Shown: positions 1-9,712, counted from the stretch's first letter. The stretch: DNA of 64,000 nucleotides from Manduca sexta (GCF_014839805.1 NW_023595253.1:62001-126000); one strand, 5' to 3'. Made by a program: numbers and translations. The notes: generated by a model not told the origin, from the sequence alone.

Positions 1-72
1 GTACTCGAGATCTTTTTTACAAAGAGAAAAAAAATACAGTCGAATTGAGAAACTCCTCCTTTTATGAAGTCG
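1..72 (-). repeat. RepE fragment
   Basis: Read on the minus strand it contains an ACTTCATAAAAGGAGGAG-like segment followed by TCTCAATTCGACTGTATT. It matches the segments at 25690-25750 and 40358-40410. It is part of a widespread interspersed repeat cut by the window edge; it shows no coding. Confidence 0.5.
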
Positions 73-308
73 ATTAAAAAGTAATGTAGTCATTTGATAG
101 CATTTGTTTATATTTTTGGTATAATAAAGTAAATTAACTTGAGCTTCAACTTATTTAAAATGAGAAACATAATATAAAAGTAATTCCGTTTTCGCCACAG
201 TTTTCTACCCGAAAATAAAATTCTTATGTCAACCTTAGGGGGCGTCCATAAATTACGTGAGATGTCTAAGGGGGGGTGGTGGTTGAGTCAAATCTAATCT
301 TACGTTGG

Positions 309-388
309 AGATTAAATCTTAAGCATGTACAATATCGATTAAATGGACTATTTTGGTCCATTTATTGTATATGCTTAAGATTTAATCT
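309..388. repeat. Imperfect palindrome
   Basis: The arms start AGATTAAATCTTAAGCAT and close on GGAC..GTCC around TATTTTG. The left arm has about six extra bases (TCGATT). The right end touches the TTAA flank of the foldback MITE at 392. Confidence 0.85.
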
Positions 389-391
389 TAA

Positions 392-660
392 GGCGATACC
401 TCAAGGTCCATTTTCATACATTTTGTTTCGCCTTTAATCTGGGTAACTAAACAAGTATTGGCAACTAAACAAATTTCGTCATATTAAATTTTAAAGGCCG
501 AAATATCCATGATTATTAATTATTTTTACGTTTTTCTTTCAACTGCGAGAACTAATCACTAACTAGACGTGAATTTAAATTCTTTACTTGCCAATACTTG
601 TTTAGTTACCCAGATTAAAGCCGAAACAAAATGTATGAAAATGGACCTTGAGGTATCGCC
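392..660. mobile_element. Foldback MITE, copy 1 (TTAA-flanked)
   Basis: The ends are GGCGATACCTCAAGGTCC and its reverse complement, flanked on both sides by TTAA (388-391, 661-664). The right arm is full length. The left arm jumps from GTATTGGCAA to AATTTCGTCATATT, so about 100 bp of it is deleted relative to the copy at 52756-53114. There is no reading frame. TTAA targets are used by piggyBac-type transposases, but the ends are not the usual piggyBac CCYT type. Confidence 0.9.
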
Positions 661-823
661 TTAAGCGTAATCGTAATATGATTAAGATCATTCACTAATC
701 CGTTCGAAAGAAAATAATTTCATTCATACTCCGACGTTATACATCTACTGACTGTCAAACCACCATACTTGTTTTATACCAAATAGCTCAATTATTCTGA
801 ATTTACGATATGTGATGATTTAA

Positions 824-1123
824 AGAAAAGATGCTGAAGCACATGCGGTATTTACTTTGCATATCACAAGAGCTGCAGAGCACAGGCGAGCAGCCCACAT
901 TGCACCAGCTAAGCACGCGCCTATGTTCCACAAAGTGTCACCCCCACGAATTGTCACAAGACGAGCTAATGAGTTACCGTGCGCAAGCGCCAACGCCTTA
1001 GAGTGACTAAATCAGAACAAACTTGAAGGAGCAGATGATTTTACTGAAAATCATATGGACATGTTAGTTCCAATAGTCTCTCTTGAGACCGCGCATGATT
1101 CTCCATGGACTGAATTAGAGTAG
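824..1123 (+). pseudogene. Decayed reading frame inside the TIR element
   Basis: A frame of 99 codons runs from just after a TAA to TAG at 1121, broken by one in-frame TGA at 1004-1006. The C-terminal part reads NHMDMLVPIVSLETAHDSPW before the stop, which looks protein-like rather than random. There is no convincing ATG at the front. I do not recognise the family; a transposase remnant or a captured gene piece are both possible. Confidence 0.4.
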
Positions 1124-1635
1124 GTAGATATTCTTTTTTTAATCGCAGTAGTAACGATATAAGTATTCTATTGTTAATTTTTTATTACACGTATAAATCT
1201 CAGCAATATTGATATAGTCTGAACTAGTCGCAAATAAAAGCACAAAGCATTTTTTTTTTCTTTTTACAATAACAATCCAACGCGTTTACATAAGAAACCC
1301 ACATTTTGAAAAATCTCACGTGAGATCGGGGTGTCGGGGAGGGGGTTGAATAAATTCTCACCACATCTCACCAGGGGCGGAGGGAGGGACAGAAAATTAA
1401 AAAAAAACACCTCACGTAATTTATGGACGCCCCCTTGGAACGATAAATGAAACAATGTTTTAGTGTACAACAAAGTAAAAAATTGCAAATTAAAATTCAA
1501 GGTAAGAATGAGGATTATTACACTAATTATGTTAATATTAAGCTAGATAAACCACGAAGAAGTAATTTACATTTGCACGTCAATTTTTCTCTGCGGTCAT
1601 GGACTAGAAGTGAATACAAAGCTAAAACCATAGAT

Positions 1636-1943
1636 TTACTGGTGGTAGGTCTCTCATGTGAGAGAGTCCGTCTGGGTAGGTGCAACCGCAATGTCTATTT
1701 CTACCGCCAAGCAGCAGTGTGCAGTCAATGTTGTGTTCCGGTTTAAAGGACATTGTAGCCAATGCAGCTACAGGCCATAATAAAACTTAACATCTCGTGT
1801 CTCAGGATGTTGATCGCAATGGAATACCAAACAATTCTTTATAAGGAAAGGGGTTGGATGGTGTTTCTATTGTTATTGGTGGTCGTCTCTTTTATCATCA
1901 GGCGAACGGCAAGTTCGTCTCGTCTTTCAAAACAATAAAAAAA
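1636..1943 (+). repeat. RepA interspersed repeat
   Basis: It starts TTACTGGTGGTAGGTCTCTC and GAGAGTCCGYCTGGGTAGG, and runs through TTCCGGTTTAAAGGACATTG and CTCAGGATG to a tail AAAACAATAAAAAAAATG. Nine other copies or pieces lie in the window. The A-rich end suggests retroposition, as for a SINE or LINE 3' end. Confidence 0.85.
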
Positions 1944-2333
1944 ATGTGTCCAAATTAGTGATTTTGGTATGACTTTAAATTAAATGCGTAACTAAGACTA
2001 ATAAATAAACAACAAAGTAAAAACGTTATTTTTCCCAAATAAAATAAACTAAAATTACAATAAGTATTCGTTATGTACAACTTTTGAAACCAATTCAAAA
2101 AAGTATATATATTCATTTTTCATGGACGAATCGTATTAAAAACCTGTTGTTTGCATATCAGGCCCCAATTTAGCATTCTAGAATTGAATATACAGCCGTT
2201 GCCCAAATTTGCTTATATCTGAATATTTATTCATTAATCTATGGACTAGAATTCCGCCTAACAAAAATAAATGAATGAATATTGAAATCTGTTTATCCGA
2301 GTCACGTGTGCAAACAATACTGTTTTATTTTAT
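1944..2333. other. AT-rich interval, nothing recognised
   Basis: Only AT-rich sequence with short homopolymers. No open frame of note, splice-exon signature or recognised repeat. Confidence 0.5.
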
Positions 2334-2890
2334 GCCTCGGCGGCGTCGTTGTACTGCATGCGTAATACAATATCGCTCTGAGGTCCTGGGTTCGAACTAG
2401 AGAATTTGTCAACTCGAATTAACTCGAGTTGGTTTAGATCGAGTCAACTCGAGTTGAATTATCTTTAACTCGAGTTTAAATACTTACTTTATTTATGTTA
2501 CGAAGATTTAATCTTAAATACATAAAACATAAATACATGATGAATAAATAAATTCCTTTTTTATTTAAATTCACCTGGTGAGTCATTACATTTGTAAAAA
2601 TAACCCAAAACAAATCATTACTCAGTTTCATTTTACCCAATTAACTCGAGTTACTTAACTCGAGTTGAACTCTAGTTAGCTCGAGTTGTGTTTATCCTGA
2701 GTTGGCACATCACTAGTTCGAATCCAGGATCGGACACAGTAATATTTAAGTTTTTCTGTTTAGTATCAGTCCCGAGTCTGGAGTTTGTGCCCGATATGGC
2801 GATAGGCTCGCCCGCAAAATAAAAGTGGGCGCCTCTGCATACCCCTTCGGGGATTAATGCGTGATGTTATGCGTGTGTGTGTGTGTGTTA
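2334..2890 (+). repeat. SINE-1 copy split by an insertion
   Basis: The tRNA-like head (2334-2397) has the box-B-type GGTCCTGGGTTCGAA. The body (2716-2890) has GATATGGCGATAGGCTCGCC, ACCCCTTCGGGGATTAATGC and a (GT)n tail. The two parts are separated exactly within box B by the element at 2398-2715, so the original SINE was about 240 bp. Confidence 0.9.
2398..2715. mobile_element. hAT-like MITE with 8-bp target duplication
   Basis: Flanks are GTTCGAAC (2390-2397) and GTTCGAAT (2716-2723), an 8-bp direct repeat differing only in the last base. The ends are TAGAGAATTTGTCAACTC and, inverted, TAGTGATGTGCCAACTC. Both TAG..(A/T)GT..C ends and 8-bp duplications fit the hAT superfamily. The interior carries at least five AACTCGAGTT or near-identical palindromes clustered toward both ends, and no reading frame. 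Confidence 0.85.
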
Positions 2891-2954
2891 TTTTATGCAG
2901 TTTTGTTTAAAACATTAATGTAAAATTAATCTTATTTATCAGTAGTAACAGGTA

Positions 2955-2998
<44 letters not shown>
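2955..2998. repeat. (TA)n microsatellite
   Basis: About 42 bp of uninterrupted TA dinucleotides. Confidence 0.97.
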
Positions 2999-3001
<3 letters not shown>

Positions 3002-3417
3002 TCTTCATTAAATGAATAACAATTAATAAAGAATTTATAACCATAATTTATAATACCTTATACTTAAATCAAGAATTACGTCAGTAATGACAGAGGTGTC
3101 GACATGAAGTAACTCGCGTGTTATCATTGTGGTCATATTGTAATAAATTGTACTATTTATACTACATACTAAGCTATAAATAAAGGTGTGTATGTACCTA
3201 CAGATATAATTATATCCTGGTATAATTTCATTCCTTTTGCAATTACCAGCTTACAATAAAACTTTTGGTCTTGTTTTATATGCAATAATCTTAGTAATTT
3301 GCTATTTTAACCGTGATTTAAAGTATATGAATAAACAAATGATATTATAATAGGTAGTAATGGTAGTAGATATGCAATCAATGCTCAATATTTTCCCAAC
3401 TAGTACGATTATATATT
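2999..3417. other. AT-rich interval, nothing recognised
   Basis: No exon-like or repeat signature could be assigned. Confidence 0.5.
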
Positions 3418-4668
3418 ACTAGCTTTTGCCCGCGGCTCCGCCCGCGTTACAAAGTTTTTCGGGCTAAAGTATTCCGTTATAAAAGTCACGCTATATATTT
3501 TCCCGGGAACCTATGTTCTTCCCAGGGTCTCAAACTGTCTCCATAACAAATTTCATCTTAATATGTTGGGTAGTTTTTGAGTTTAACACGTTCAGGCAGT
3601 CGGATGCAGCGGAGAACTTTGTTTTATAATATATTTTTGTAGAACTTTTTAAGAGGAACAATCCCGTCATACATCATTGTTGCATAACTTTAACTGTTTA
3701 CGCAGCGCACGCAACGGAAGCTCTCAAAACTAATAAATTTTCCCCGTTTTTGCAACATGTTTCATTACTGCTTCGCTCCTATTGGTCATAGCTTGAAGAT
3801 ATATACCCTATAGCATTTCAAAAACAAAGTGCTATCCAACACAAAAATATTTTTTTCAGTTCGATCTGATAGTTCCTGAGATTAGCCATTACTGCTCCGC
3901 TCCTATTTGTCATAGCGTGATGATATATAGCCCATAGTACTCCACGAACAAAGAACTATCCTACACAAAAATATTTTTTCTGTTTGAACCGGTAGTTCCT
4001 GAGATTAGCCATTACTGCTCCGCTCCTGTTGGTCATAGCGTGATGATATATAGCCTATAGCACTACACGAATAAAGAGCTATCCAACACAAAAATATTTT
4101 TTCAGTTCGAACCGGTAGTTCCTGAGATTAGTCATTACTGCTCCGCTCCTATTGGTCATAGCGTGATGATATATAGCCTATAGCGCTCCACAAATAAAGG
4201 GCTATCCAACACAAAACTAATTTTTCAGTTGAAACCGGTAGTTCCTGAAATTAGACATTACTGCTCCGCTCCTATTGGTCATAGCGTGATGATATATAAC
4301 TTTGAGCACTCCACAAACAAAGGACTATTCAACACAATAAGATTTTTTCAGTTTGGACCGGTAGTTCTTGAGATTAGCCATTACTGCTCCGCTCCTATTG
4401 GGTATAGCGTGATGATATATAACTTTGAGCACTCCACAAACAAAGGACTATTCAACACAATAAGATTTTTTCAGTTTGGACCGGTAGTTCTTGAGATTAG
4501 CCATTACTGCTCCGCTCCTATTGGGTATAGCGTGATGATATATAGCCTATAGCACTCCACGAACAAAGGGCTATCCAACGCAAAAAGAATTTTTCAATTT
4601 GGACTGGTAGTTCCTGAGATTAGCGCGTTCAAACAAACAAACAAACTCTTCAGCTTTATATAATAGTA
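3418..4668 (+). mobile_element. RepB element with internal tandem array, copy 1
   Basis: The head begins AGCTTTTGCCCGCGGCTCCG and runs through CAAATTTCATCTTAATATG to a TTTGTTTTATAATATA segment. A middle part contains TTTACGCAGCGCACGCAACG, then about seven tandem units, then the tail CGCGTTCAAACAAACAAAC and CTTCAGCTTTATATAATAG. It is followed with no gap by copy 2. No real coding is present. Confidence 0.88.
3762..4622 (+). repeat. 122-123 bp tandem array, about 7 units
   Basis: Each unit contains CATTACTGCTCCGCTCC, CATAGCGTGATGATATATAG, AAGGGCTATCCAACACAAAA and ACCGGTAGTTCCTGAGATTA. The AGTTCCTGAG motif recurs at about 3872, 3994, 4116, 4239, 4362, 4483 and 4606. Because 123 is divisible by three, some units read open for 100 codons without being a gene. 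Confidence 0.95.
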
Positions 4669-5956
4669 CTAGCTTTTGCCCGCGGCTCCGCCCGCGTTAT
4701 AAAGTTTTTCAGGCTAAAGTTTTCCGTTATAAAAGTAGTAGTTTCCCGGGAGCCTATGTTCTTCCCAGGGTCTCAAACTGTCTCCATACCAAATTTCATC
4801 TTAATACGTTGGGTAGTTTTTGAGTTTAACACGTTCAGGCAGACAGATGCAGCGGGGGACTTTGTTTTATAATATATTTTTTAGAACTTTTTAAGAGGAA
4901 AAATCCCGTCATACATCATTGTTGCATAACTTTAACCGTTTACGCAGCGCACGCAACGGAAGCTCTCAAACCTAATAATTTTTCCTCGATTTGCAACATG
5001 TTTCATTACCGTTCCGCTCCTATTGGTCATAGCGTGATGATATATAGCCTATAGCACTCCAGGAACAAAGGGCTATCCAACACAAAAAGATTTTTTCAGT
5101 TCAAACCGGTAGTTCCTGAGATTAGCCATTACTGCTTCGCTCCTATTGGTCATAGCGTGATGATATATAGCCTATAGCACTCCAGGAACAAAGGGCTATC
5201 CAACACAAAAAGATTTTTTCAGTTCAAACCGGTAGTTCCTGAGATTAGCCATTACTGCTTCGCTCCTATTGGTCATAGCGTGATGATATATAGCCTATAG
5301 CGCTCCACAAATAAAGGGCTATCCAACACAAAACGAATATTTCAGTTGAAACCGGTAGTTCCTGAGATTAGACATTACTGCTCCGCTCCTATTGGTCATA
5401 GCGTGATGATATATAACTTTGAGCACTCCACAAACAAAGGACTATTCAACACAATAAGATTTTTTCAGTTTGTACCGGTAGTTCTTGAGATTAGCCATTA
5501 CTGCTCCGCTCCTATTGGGTATAGCGTGATGATATATAGCCTATAGCACTCCACGAACAAAAGGCTATCCAACGCAAAAATATTTTTTCTGTTGGGACCG
5601 GTAGTTCCTGAGTTTAGCCATTACTGCTCCGCTCCTATTGGGTATAGCGTGATGATATATAGCCTATAGCACTCCACAAACAAAGGGCTATCCAACACAA
5701 AAAGAATTTTTCAGTTCGAACCAGTAGTTCCTGAGATAAGACAATACTGCTCCGCTCCTATTGGGTATAGCGTGATGATATATAGCCTATGGCACTCCAC
5801 GAACAAATGGCTATCCAACACAAAAATAATTTTTCAGTTCGAACCGGTAGTTCCTGAGATAAGACATTACTGCTCCGCTCCTATTGGGTATAGCGTGATG
5901 ATATGTAGCCTATAGCACTCCACGAACAAAGGGCTATCCAACGCAAAAAGAATTTT
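4669..5956 (+). mobile_element. RepB element with internal tandem array, copy 2
   Basis: It has the same head and middle as copy 1, lying immediately head-to-tail after it. The head lacks the short CACGCTATATATTT segment seen in copy 1. It ends abruptly in the array at about 5956 without the CAAACAAAC tail, so the 3' end is lost. Confidence 0.88.
5005..5956 (+). repeat. 122-123 bp tandem array, about 7-8 units
   Basis: AGTTCCTGAG-type motifs recur at about 5111, 5233, 5356, 5479, 5601, 5724 and 5847. The units near 5040-5160 and 5160-5280 are nearly identical, which suggests recent unit duplication. The unit at about 5346-5470 is nearly identical to the one at 4229-4350 in copy 1. Confidence 0.95.
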
Positions 5957-6094
5957 AAAGAAATTTAAAATTGTTGCTTCTTTGTTGGCAGACAATGATT
6001 TGGTGATGTCAAAGAAGGAAAACACATGAACAAATTTTGATAGGTCTAATATAGCATGTGTCTGTTCAACGGTGAACAAACCCATGGTATAATG

Positions 6095-6222
6095 ATTTCT
6101 TATGTTAACCGAATGTTAGACATTAAAATAAAACTATTCGGATTTTATCGCGGTTCTTTATATTATAATTTTCTTCCGACGTTTCGAAGACTTTGCAGCC
6201 GTTATTTCAGAGGGTAAAGAAT
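6095..6222 (+). repeat. RepD fragment
   Basis: It contains GAATGTTAGACATTAAAATA, AAACTATTCGGATTTTATCG and CGACGTTTCGAAGACTTTGC. Related segments lie at 10297-10352, 43050-43105, 49385-49515 and 59745-59850. The copy at 49385-49515 shows inverted GTTAGACATT-type ends, so this is probably a small TIR element. Confidence 0.7.
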
Positions 6223-6765
6223 TAATTGATTCGGGAACCAAAATGATAAATCCATTAGACAAGGAAGGGTATTCGTAAGTATAATGATTTTGCTTAATTA
6301 ATACGAGAAGACATAATATATTTGTTTTATTTTATTATTTCCTTATTTTGTTTGTAATTTGTTTGTCATTGTTGTGCGTATAAATGACTAGTATTTGTAT
6401 TTTTAATATGAAATAGACTCAAAAACGCTTATTGGTTTAATTAGCCAGCTCTCACATGACACGTAATGTCAAGAATGTGTATGTGTGCAATCGAAACACC
6501 TCAGAACAAGAACAAGCAAACACTTTCGAACTCAGAACATCGACCTTTCGAATCTTCACTTCGTTCGAATTGTAAGGATATCGCATATTATCTATAATTT
6601 TGAACAATCATTTGAATAACGGCATAAACATAAATTGTCTAGGAAAATAAAAATTTAAATTTAAATATTATATAATATTATTAACAAAAAACCACAATCT
6701 CAAAAATACAATACTTTGAATCTCCATTTCATACAAAATTAAACTCTATAAACTTTTTCATAAAA
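6223..6765. other. AT-rich interval, nothing recognised
   Basis: No gene, RNA or assignable repeat seen. Confidence 0.5.
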
Positions 6766-7079
6766 TTACTGGTGGTAGGTCTCTCATATGTGAGAGTCCG
6801 CCTGGGTAGGTACCACCGAAATGTCTATTTCTGCCACCAAATAGCAGTGTGTAGACACTGTTGTGTTCCGATTTGAAGGACATGGTAGCCAGTGTAACTA
6901 CTGGACATAATGAGACTTAACATCTCATGTCTCAGGATGGCGAGCGCGGTGGAATACCGAACAATACTTTGTAATTCAAGTTGTTGGATGGTGTTTCTAC
7001 TGTTTATGGGCGATCGTATCCCTTACCATCAGGCGAACGACAAGCTGGTCTTATCATTCAAAGAGACTAAGAAAAAGGG
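6766..7079 (+). repeat. RepA interspersed repeat
   Basis: Near full length: TTACTGGTGGTAGGTCTCTC at the front, the conserved GAGAGTCCGCCTGGGTAGGT, and an A-rich end AGACTAAGAAAAAGGG. The open frame across its second half is incidental. Confidence 0.88.
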
Positions 7080-7295
7080 TAATAATATGTTAAAAGATAT
7101 TTCTTCCAAATTGTTATTCTAAAAATACATCAAACCTGCGATTGCTACGGTCCTTCATTAAAGCACTATATAATTAATTAAGTACTTATATGAATAAATT
7201 TCCCAGTCACATGTTTCAAAATATTAAAAAAAAATATTATGGTCACGAAATAAGATATGTGCCTTCATAATTTTAATAATAATTTATTACCTTAC

Positions 7296-7498
7296 TAGCC
7301 TTTGCTTGCGGCTGCGCCTGCGTGATACAAAATTTCCAGGACAAAGGTCCAGCTTTATATTTTCCCGGAATAAAATGATGCCTATATAGCTGGCAGGAGG
7401 GATTTAGTTTTCTCTTAGTGAAAAAAAATCAAAATTGGTATAGTAAGTCCTGAGATTAGCTCGTTCAAACAAAACTCTTACGTTTATATAATATTATG
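7296..7498 (+). repeat. RepB, short copy without array
   Basis: It starts CTAGCCTTTGCTTGCGGCTG and ends TGAGATTAGCTCGTTCAAAC..TTTATATAATATTATGG. It lacks the middle segment and the tandem module. Confidence 0.75.
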
Positions 7499-8425
7499 GA
7501 TGGATTATTTAAAATTGACCATTGAACAACGTGTTTGTCGCATTTTTTTTTATTTACTTAATACTTGTATTTACTTATCATAATGTGGAATGTAGATTAA
7601 TGTCTCACGATGTGATTATCATTTTAAGCAATACATTAATTACAGCCGGTATATTTATCTTTGGAAAATTCAAATGAGTTTAACCAGAGGCCCAATTATG
7701 TCAACTTTTTTAGTTCACAAAAAATGTGCTCTACAAATAGTAATTATGTACATTTTTTTAGATCATCAAATAAAACAGTCATAAAAACGTTACTTTTCAC
7801 ACCAAATAAAAATGTTAACAAGCTTGTTAAAAATCAGATCTATCACGCGGCTAAATGACAGACAGCCGATCATAGTAGTTAGTACGTGAGATTTAGCTGT
7901 ATTACTACGAGTTCTTATTTATTATTCGTAAACGATTGCTGATTTTAATGTTTATAAAAGAAATATTTTATTACATTGGTATTTTTTCTTTCAGAATTGT
8001 TTATATTATTATCATCATTTGCAGATGCATCTACCTTGTTTATTACTGCACCACTCTAAGGTCGATTGGCTAATAATGCCTTTGGCATATACATTTAAGT
8101 AATGTATATTGATTTAAATAATATAGGTTTAAAAGATTTGTCTATTAAGTACCTATAGATAGATAGATCGATAGAAAATAAAGTTTATTTAGGCTACAAT
8201 TAACACACAGTATAACTTAAGATATACATAGACAATAGACAAGTACCTACATTAATAAAACTATTACAATAATAAAATATATCTACTTTCTTTATACCTA
8301 ATAAAAAATTATGAAGACGTCACAGTGTGTCTGACATCGACTTTTTAATCATAGCTTATCTCTTTTCGATTAAATGATAAGTTTCTTATGAGTTAGCAAT
8401 ATGGTAAACAACTCCGTGAAGCAGT
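7499..8425. other. AT-rich interval, nothing recognised
   Basis: A short (ATAG)n tract lies near 8155-8175. No coding signal is convincing. Confidence 0.5.
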
Positions 8426-8426
8426 A

Positions 8427-8490
8427 TGGTAATGACAATGATTACTTGTCGGCACGGTACCCCTCACGCGCGGCCTACTTTCACTGAACA
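8427..8490 (+). repeat. Short dispersed repeat, partner of 37922-37982
   Basis: GGTAATGACAATGATTACTT, then GTCGGCACGGTACC and CACGCGCGGCCTACTTTCAC, recur nearly exactly in inverse orientation at 37922-37982. Confidence 0.85.
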
Positions 8491-8570
8491 ATTCTGTACT
8501 TTTATTTATCTCATATCTAATGGCCTGTCATGGTACATTATGTTGCATCTTAAACGCGATAGAATATATC

Positions 8571-8636
8571 AGAGTTTCTCAAACTTTTTGCTTCACGAAA
8601 CCTTGTAAAAGTTTCCTGACAGCGAACCCTATAACT
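8571..8636 (+). mobile_element. hAT-like terminal fragment
   Basis: CAGAGTTTCTCAAACTTTTT followed by GCTTCACGAAACC resembles the CAGNG..CAAACTTTT ends of hAT transposons. No matching opposite end was located nearby, so this may be a solo terminus. Confidence 0.45.
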
Positions 8637-8689
8637 AACTAATCAAACAATCCCCCAGAGGAAATGTAAGTGCTTTTTGGTATCCAGGT

Positions 8690-8872
8690 TTGTTTAAAAT
8701 GTTCCCCTTCGCCGTTAAAGCAAGAACAAGATAGCCAAGGAAGAATACAAATATAATTTCGTAAAAGTCGGAAGTACATCCCTTGAGTTTGAACCTGCCG
8801 ATCTTCGTTTCAGCAGACCGTTTTATTTCCTACTATACTATCGCCATTCGCTCCTTAGTCAATACATAGTTA
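8690..8872 (-). repeat. Degenerate SINE-3 copy
   Basis: Read on the minus strand it shows CGATAGTATAGTAGGAAATA..CGGTCTGCTGAAACGAAGAT..GGTTCAAACTC and later GCTTTAACGGCGAAGG. This parallels the better copies at 49678-49935 and 60695-60995. Confidence 0.5.
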
Positions 8873-9384
8873 TTAAAATCATTTTTTATTCTTGCAAAAT
8901 GTAATTACATTTTACGAGCTATACTCTTAAATCGCAATAACACAAAAGCAATTAGCAATGAAGACATTAATTGAAGTTATCATTAAAAATATGTGTTATA
9001 TACAAGTAATAAATCCGGGATATATATTTTATTAATAATTCATTTCAGGATTGTATTTAAATTCATTTCATTCAGGATTGTATTTAATTTTTTATTTGGC
9101 AGGTCTGGCTTTTTCTAACATGTAACCTAATTATAACAAAATCATTATAAATTCATACAGAAACGATAACATTCAGACGCTAACATCCACATTCAGAAGT
9201 AAATTCCATAATGAAGAAGTACTTGATACTGCTTAGACTTCCGGCAATCGTGTTCACGTCACGAAACGCAGTAGCAAAATTATTATTTCACCGGATTTTG
9301 TAAGATATTCCTGAGACGAGCACAAACAAAACAGCTTACAGTTTACCCAATCAACAAAGTTCTGACTTTTATCCGTAATAGGCA

Positions 9385-9712
9385 TCACAACCACGTTCCG
9401 CCAACTATGTACGGGCCGAGCCACGAAGCTGCAGTTTTGAGTGGCGCCTTATGGGGACGCAGCGAGCGGCAAGAACAAGTGCATGAAGAAGCATGATATG
9501 AAGCTCACCACGAATCGCCGCCCGAACGGCAACACAAGTGGTTTGATACCGAGCGGCAATCGACTGCAGCTAAGGAGTGAGATAGATGCAAGAAGGAATA
9601 GGAAAAATACCCTAAATAGAACAATGCGAATAGTGGCAGCGAACGTCTTGTCGGAAACACACTGTCAGTCGACATGCTACTCGCCCCTAAGCCCGTTTTC
9701 ATAGCTGACCTC
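9385..9712. other. GC-rich island of unknown nature
   Basis: A block clearly richer in G+C than its surroundings, including GCGCCTTATGGGGACGCAGC and GCGGCAAGAACAAGTGC. It has an 87-codon open frame on plus (9441-9704) and an overlapping 65-codon frame on minus (9505-9702). Neither resembles the missing ABCG C-terminal part or any family I recognise. It could be a TE 3' region, a noncoding exon or a gene remnant. Confidence 0.4.

Larger units (their letters stand above)
238..1434. mobile_element. 1.2 kb DNA transposon with about 24-bp terminal inverted repeats
   Basis: Both ends carry GGGGGCGTCCATAAATTACG (continuing GTGAG) as a perfect inverted repeat at 238-261 and 1411-1434. Just inside each end are G-rich or C-rich tracts of the kind seen in this sort of element. 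No clear target-site duplication is visible (CCTTA on the left, TTGGA on the right). The interior holds a palindrome (309-388), a foldback MITE (392-660) and a decayed reading frame (824-1123). The superfamily is not certain. With one short broken frame it is non-autonomous. Confidence 0.8.

Noticed and set aside
2334..2397. Possible tRNA gene
   Set aside because: It has box A/B-like sequence, but it is the head of SINE-1. The same head occurs with SINE bodies at 16748, 23446, 26984, 48527, 52016 and 60028, and no clean cloverleaf is formed.
4229..4552. 107-codon open frame with internal repeats
   Set aside because: It lies wholly in the 123 bp tandem array. 123 is divisible by three, so a frame stays open through identical units. 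The same frame recurs at 5346-5546.
3762..5956. CRISPR-like array
   Set aside because: Units are contiguous 122-123 bp satellites with no unique spacers, in a eukaryotic genome.
9505..9702. Candidate missing ABCG exon
   Set aside because: The translation has no likeness to the expected post-H-loop sequence, and the flanks lack a matching acceptor and donor in the right phase.
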